Origin: Nevskiaceae bacterium | Lineage (GTDB): Bacteria > Pseudomonadota > Gammaproteobacteria > Steroidobacterales > Steroidobacteraceae | Reading direction: 5' to 3' | DNA length: 37,526 nucleotides | Assembly (NCBI GenBank): GCA_018883185.1 | Contig: VEQP01000026.1 | Span: forward strand, 1-37,526 | Part shown: positions 34,054-37,526 of the stretch, in pieces | How the letters are laid out: each line of letters starts with the position of its first letter | Position numbering within the stretch: the stretch's first letter is position 1 | The notes under the pieces: generated by a model | The model's input: the letters and a program-made list of their open reading frames with translations, nothing else | The model's database searches: none | What the model was told of the DNA's origin: nothing | Translations under genes and position numbers: made by a program

Positions 34054-35331
34054 ATGACTCCGACGACGATGCAAATTGTGGCCACGGGTATCTTTGCTCT
34101 GGCCATCATCCATACCTTCTCAACCAAGTTTTTCGAACGCCTCGCCCACAGACGCCCGGCACACAGCGGCGTTTGGCATTTGCTTGGAGAGGTGGAAATT
34201 GTCTTCGGTTTCTGGGCTCTCGTCATGGCCGTGGTGATGTTCAGTCTGCAGGGCACCGAAGCCACCAAAACCTATATCAATAGCCGCAACTTCACCGAGC
34301 CGATGTTCGTGTTCGTCATCATGGTGGTCGCAGGCACACGGCCCGTGCTGCATATGGCGCGGCAAATTGTGCGCGTGTTCGCACGAGTGCTGCCACTGCG
34401 CGAGAGCGTGGCGACGTATTTTGTCGTCTTGACGCTCGTGCCTCTGCTCGGCTCCTTCATCACCGAGCCTGCAGCGATGACGCTCGCTGCGATCTTGCTG
34501 GCGGGGCGGTTCTACTCGGCGAATATTTCCGAGCGGCTGAAGTACGCCACTCTCGGCGTGCTGTTCGTCAATGTATCCATCGGCGGTACGCTCACCGCGT
34601 ATGCCGCACCGCCCGTACTCATGGTTGCCGCGACCTGGAACTGGGACACGGCGTTCATGCTGACACATTTCGGCTGGAAGGCCGCGATCGCCGTTTTCGT
34701 CAACGGCGTAGCAGTCACTCTGTTATTCCGTCGAGAACTAGAGTCTCTTGCATCGGCACCCAGTGCTCGCGACGATACCTCGACAGCCGCTGAACCCATG
34801 ATGCCCACCTGGATCATGATCCTGCACTTGGCACTGCTTGCCGGCATCGTGGTGTTCGCTCATTACCCACCGCTGTTCATCGGACTTTTTCTGTTGTTCA
34901 TGGGCGTGGCATCCGCCTATCCGCAGTATCAGGACCGACTGATCCTGCGCGAGGGCTTGCTGGTCGCGTTTTTCCTCGCCGGGCTCGTCGTACTCGGCGG
35001 ACAGCAGCAATGGTGGTTGCAGCCGCTACTGACGCGCATGGACGCCGACGCCGTGTTCTGGGGTGCCACGGCACTCACGGCTATCACAGACAATGCCGCG
35101 CTCACTTATCTGGGGTCACTCGTGGAAGGCCTGTCCGACGAGTTCAAATATGCGCTCGTCGCAGGCGCTGTCACCGGTGGCGGTCTCACCGTGATTGCCA
35201 ATGCGCCGAATCCGGCTGGCATGTCAATCCTGCGCAAATATTTTGCCGACGAGTCGGTGAGCGCTGCACGACTGTTCGCGGCGGCGCTGCTACCAACACT
35301 GGTGGCGGCGGCTGCATTCCGGCTACTCTGA
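34054..35331 (+). CDS. Putative Na+/H+ antiporter (Na_H_antiport_2-type membrane protein)
   Basis: 425 residues with about ten to twelve hydrophobic helices. Conserved-looking transport motifs include GSFITEPAAMTLAAILL (about 128-144), ATLGVLFVNVSIGGTLT, TAITDNAALTYLGS and VIANAPNPAGMSIL, in the manner of the ion transporter superfamily in which helix breaks with polar residues form the ion site. The name is by family resemblance; transported ions are unproven. It diverges from the glycosyltransferase across only 18 bases and lacks a ribosome site, consistent with a leaderless message. The nitrilase gene follows 33 bases downstream and may be co-transcribed. Confidence 0.85.
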   Translation: MTPTTMQIVATGIFALAIIHTFSTKFFERLAHRRPAHSGVWHLLGEVEIVFGFWALVMAVVMFSLQGTEATKTYINSRNFTEPMFVFVIMVVAGTRPVLHMARQIVRVFARVLPLRESVATYFVVLTLVPLLGSFITEPAAMTLAAILLAGRFYSANISERLKYATLGVLFVNVSIGGTLTAYAAPPVLMVAATWNWDTAFMLTHFGWKAAIAVFVNGVAVTLLFRRELESLASAPSARDDTSTAAEPMMPTWIMILHLALLAGIVVFAHYPPLFIGLFLLFMGVASAYPQYQDRLILREGLLVAFFLAGLVVLGGQQQWWLQPLLTRMDADAVFWGATALTAITDNAALTYLGSLVEGLSDEFKYALVAGAVTGGGLTVIANAPNPAGMSILRKYFADESVSAARLFAAALLPTLVAAAAFRLL

Positions 35332-35364
35332 ACGAGTCCGCAAACCTCAATAAGGAGCCATCCC

Positions 35365-36405
35365 GTGATTCAACCCTGGCAAGCCACCTGCATGCAGGTC
35401 TACTGCAACTTGGTGAACTCCGCGCGCAATCGCGACGAGGCCATGGCCATCGTCAACCGCTCGCTCGATCGCTGGGTCACGCTGATCCGCGGCACGGCGC
35501 GTGGCGGCGGACGGCAATTGCTGCTGTTTCCGGAATTCTGCTTGACCGGTTTCCCACTCACCGAAACCGCCAAAGAATGGATAGACAAGGCCTGCATTGA
35601 AATTCCCGGCCCCGTGACCGAGCGACTGCAGCGCGAAGCGCAGGCCGCCAAGATATGGATCGGCGCCAACGCCTACGAACGCGACCCCGAATGGCCGGGC
35701 AGATATTTCAACACCTCGTTCCTCATCGATCCGAGCGGAAACGTGGTACTCAAGTACCGTCGTATCAATACGGTGCAGACCGGCTCACCCCACGACTTCA
35801 TGGATCGCTACCTCGATCGTTATGGCATCGAGGGTACCTTCCCCGTGGCGAAGACCGATCTTGGCAACATTGCCATGATGCCCTGCGGCGAAATCATGTA
35901 CCCGGAAGCGGCGCGCATGTTCATGTTCCGCGGCGCTGAAGTGCTGCTACATCCGACCTCAGATCACGGCGCATCGGACAAATGGAGCTGGGAGTCCGCG
36001 AAGAAGGTCCGCGCTTCCGAGAACATGATGTATCTCATTTCGGCCAACCAGTGCGGCCAGGTAGGCGGACCACTGCCGACGGGCACTACGGCAGGTCACT
36101 CGAAGATTTACGATTGGGACGGGCGGGTGCTCTCGGACTCCGGCGGCCCTGGTGAATCCGCGGTCTGCACCTCGTGGATTGATGTGGAAGCGCTGCGTCG
36201 TATGCGCTCTATTCCTGGCTCGGGCAACCGCTTGCTGCGACAACGCATCGACATCTATCGCCCACTGTACAACGCCACGACCCTGTATCCCGCCAACCGT
36301 TTCGCCGATGCGCCGATGGATTCGAAGCAGCGCATCGTCGAAGTCCAGCAGGAGTCTTACCGAAACCTCGTCAAGAGCGGGCTCATCCAACCGCCCCAGA
36401 AATGA
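35365..36405 (+). CDS. Nitrilase-superfamily carbon-nitrogen hydrolase
   Basis: 346 residues, no leader, so cytoplasmic. The GTG start has AAGGAG upstream. The nitrilase Glu-Lys-Cys catalytic triad is complete: E57 in FPEFCLTG, K130 in VLKYRRI and C174 in MMPCGEIMYPE, followed by FRGAEVLLHPTSD. Members hydrolyse nitriles, aliphatic amides or N-carbamoyl compounds; the branch resembles aliphatic amidase-type proteins of similar length, but the substrate is not predictable. Its stop overlaps the start of a second, degenerate nitrilase-like gene (ATGA at 36402-36405), so the two proteins are probably made together. Confidence 0.92.
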   Translation: MIQPWQATCMQVYCNLVNSARNRDEAMAIVNRSLDRWVTLIRGTARGGGRQLLLFPEFCLTGFPLTETAKEWIDKACIEIPGPVTERLQREAQAAKIWIGANAYERDPEWPGRYFNTSFLIDPSGNVVLKYRRINTVQTGSPHDFMDRYLDRYGIEGTFPVAKTDLGNIAMMPCGEIMYPEAARMFMFRGAEVLLHPTSDHGASDKWSWESAKKVRASENMMYLISANQCGQVGGPLPTGTTAGHSKIYDWDGRVLSDSGGPGESAVCTSWIDVEALRRMRSIPGSGNRLLRQRIDIYRPLYNATTLYPANRFADAPMDSKQRIVEVQQESYRNLVKSGLIQPPQK

Positions 36406-37169
36406 CGCGGATGTCACTCACCCGACGCGACTTTGTGAGCGCCACGACCCTTGCGGTGATCGCGGGGGGTACTGCCGCGCGCGCCCTCGACATTGGCGCC
36501 ACGGCAACGGGCCGATCACCGCAGTCATGGCGCATTGGTCTGGTGCAAAGCGCACCCTGGGATGTCGACGCTTCGCGCCTGTACGAAGATACGGCGCGTA
36601 ATCTCGAGCGCATGCTCGAAACGATTGCCAGAGCAGGCCCGGATTGCGACTGGCTCGCGTTCAATGATTGCCCGCTGACGGGACGCTCGACATCGCTGAT
36701 GCCTTCTGCGGCACAGATCGAGAGATTGCGCACCGCGGCACGACAACACGCCTGTGCGGTGAGTTTCGGATGCGGAGTCGATCGCAAAGCAGTCCTGTTA
36801 TCCGCTGACGATACCGAGGTGCAATACGGTCCACTGGTGAGGCTGAATGGGCGCCGTATCGCGATCGTTTCGACCGCGCAGTCCGACGCCGACATCAAGC
36901 AGGCGGTGCGCGGTGGCGCAGAAGCACTGCTCGTCATGGGCTCCGGGCCAAACGTCGCATCGAAGCGGATCGCGGATATCGCCTCGGGTCTTCCGCGGCT
37001 TCAGGTGAATGCCGCTTGCGACTCCCACGTGCCAGGCCACACTGCCGACTGGCTAGGCGGCACGCTGGCCTGCGATGCCCATGGTGTCACCTTGGGGGAG
37101 ATCGCCCACGCCAATGAGGCCGTGTTGCAAGTGCAGTTGCTGTTTGGTGTCCGAGGCACCGAGGCGTGA
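36402..37169 (+). CDS. Tat-leader nitrilase-like protein with lost catalytic triad
   Basis: 255 residues. The ATG at 36402 overlaps the nitrilase stop; an ATG at 36411 is also possible. The N-terminus TRRDFVSATTLAVIAGGTAA is a good Tat signal. The remainder keeps the nitrilase strand order (RIGLVQSAPWDVD, DWLAFNDCPLTG, RRIAIVS, RGGAEALLVMGSGPN, LQVNAACDS). The catalytic positions are changed: the Glu of FPE is D89 in FNDCPLTG, the active-site Cys aligns with T158 in IAIVSTAQ, and the lysine region is missing. It is about 90 residues shorter than its neighbour. Most likely a non-catalytic homologue, possibly a periplasmic binding partner, or a decaying gene whose frame is still intact. Confidence 0.82.
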   Translation: MTRMSLTRRDFVSATTLAVIAGGTAARALDIGATATGRSPQSWRIGLVQSAPWDVDASRLYEDTARNLERMLETIARAGPDCDWLAFNDCPLTGRSTSLMPSAAQIERLRTAARQHACAVSFGCGVDRKAVLLSADDTEVQYGPLVRLNGRRIAIVSTAQSDADIKQAVRGGAEALLVMGSGPNVASKRIADIASGLPRLQVNAACDSHVPGHTADWLGGTLACDAHGVTLGEIAHANEAVLQVQLLFGVRGTEA

Positions 37170-37261
37170 AAGCCTGTCATTGAAGTAGACACTGGCGTTA
37201 TTCCATAGCGAGCGCCAAATATTTGCCGTAGACCCGTAGTTACTGCGTAAACTCAATGGCC

Positions 37262-37526
37262 ATGAACACGCAATTGACTGAAATCATCGAGACTTGTCGC
37301 ACTGCGGGCGTGTTACTCGAAGGAGAGATTCCGGCCGACTGGCCGGTCACTGGCGTTGCGGCAGTGCAGTCCTGTGGGCCAGGGGATCTCGTCTTCGCAG
37401 ACAAGGCGGCGTTACTGGCCTATGTACTCGAGCGCAAGCCGGCGGTTGTCATCGCGGCGCGCAACTTGCGTGACGCACTCACGAGTCTCGCGCCCGTGAC
37501 GCTGGCCTTGTTTACGAGCAACGTGG
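37262..37526 (+). CDS. lpxD: LpxD-type UDP-3-O-acylglucosamine N-acyltransferase, 3' end cut by window edge
   Basis: Only the first 88 codons are inside the window. They fit the N-terminal uridine-binding domain of LpxD, which adds the second acyl chain in lipid A synthesis: VTGVAAVQSCGPGDLVFADK (about 28-47), then a helix and a strand KPAVVIAARNL. The C-terminal left-handed hexapeptide-repeat helix that would confirm LpxD lies outside. The usual neighbours (skp, fabZ, lpxA) are not visible on this side, so it could be a second or divergent LpxD-like acyltransferase. The ATG start is chosen by frame; the ribosome site is weak. Confidence 0.7.
   Translation, partial: MNTQLTEIIETCRTAGVLLEGEIPADWPVTGVAAVQSCGPGDLVFADKAALLAYVLERKPAVVIAARNLRDALTSLAPVTLALFTSNV

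Overview
The window looks like a high-GC Gram-negative chromosome, most likely Pseudomonadota. The support is three TonB-dependent outer-membrane receptors, about seven Tat-type leaders, a lipobox lipoprotein, rimO, and an LpxD-type lipid A gene at the right edge. I cannot name the genus. I saw no tRNA, rRNA, CRISPR array, insertion sequence or prophage gene. Coding density is very high and no gene-free stretch exceeds 300 bases.

Region 1 (1-19.3 kb) is accessory. It opens with two tandem paralogous TonB-dependent receptors, each followed by a strong hairpin terminator. Next comes a leftward pair: a flavin transferase (ApbE) and a small His-rich membrane protein. Facing them is a rightward run: small helical protein A, methyltransferase A with a Tat leader, an exported FMN-binding-domain protein, and an exported formylglycine-generating-enzyme-like (FGE-like) protein. 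A leftward operon holds an MFS/GPH transporter, small protein B and methyltransferase B. A rightward operon with overlapping stops and starts holds a Tat-exported FAD_binding_2 flavoprotein, a beta-propeller protein and a beta-lactamase-fold lipoprotein. A DUF3089 hydrolase, an alpha/beta hydrolase and a SnoaL-like protein follow.

Region 2 (19.4-29.4 kb) repeats many of the same families. It has a paralogous alpha/beta hydrolase, a DUF1838 protein and a third TonB receptor on the minus strand. On the plus strand are a short leader ORF, two more DUF1838 proteins and a second FGE-like protein. A leftward operon then holds a FAD monooxygenase, methyltransferase C and small protein C. The reading is an envelope-centred uptake and catabolic (or modification) superlocus. 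Receptors import an unknown hydrophobic substrate, exported hydrolases and flavoenzymes act on it, and a flavin-loaded redox relay (ApbE, FMN-binding protein, membrane cytochrome-like protein, FAD protein) may move electrons. The substrate is unknown.

Region 3 (29.4-37.5 kb) is more mixed: rimO, a glycosyltransferase coupled to an orphan molybdenum hydroxylase large subunit, a putative Na+/H+ antiporter, a nitrilase coupled to a Tat-exported degenerate nitrilase homologue, and the start of an LpxD-type acyltransferase.

The most novel-looking theme is three paralogous pairs of a ~100-116 residue helical protein and a class I methyltransferase. The methyltransferases share an unusual H-x-x-P-G-G-Y pre-domain, and one copy carries a Tat leader.
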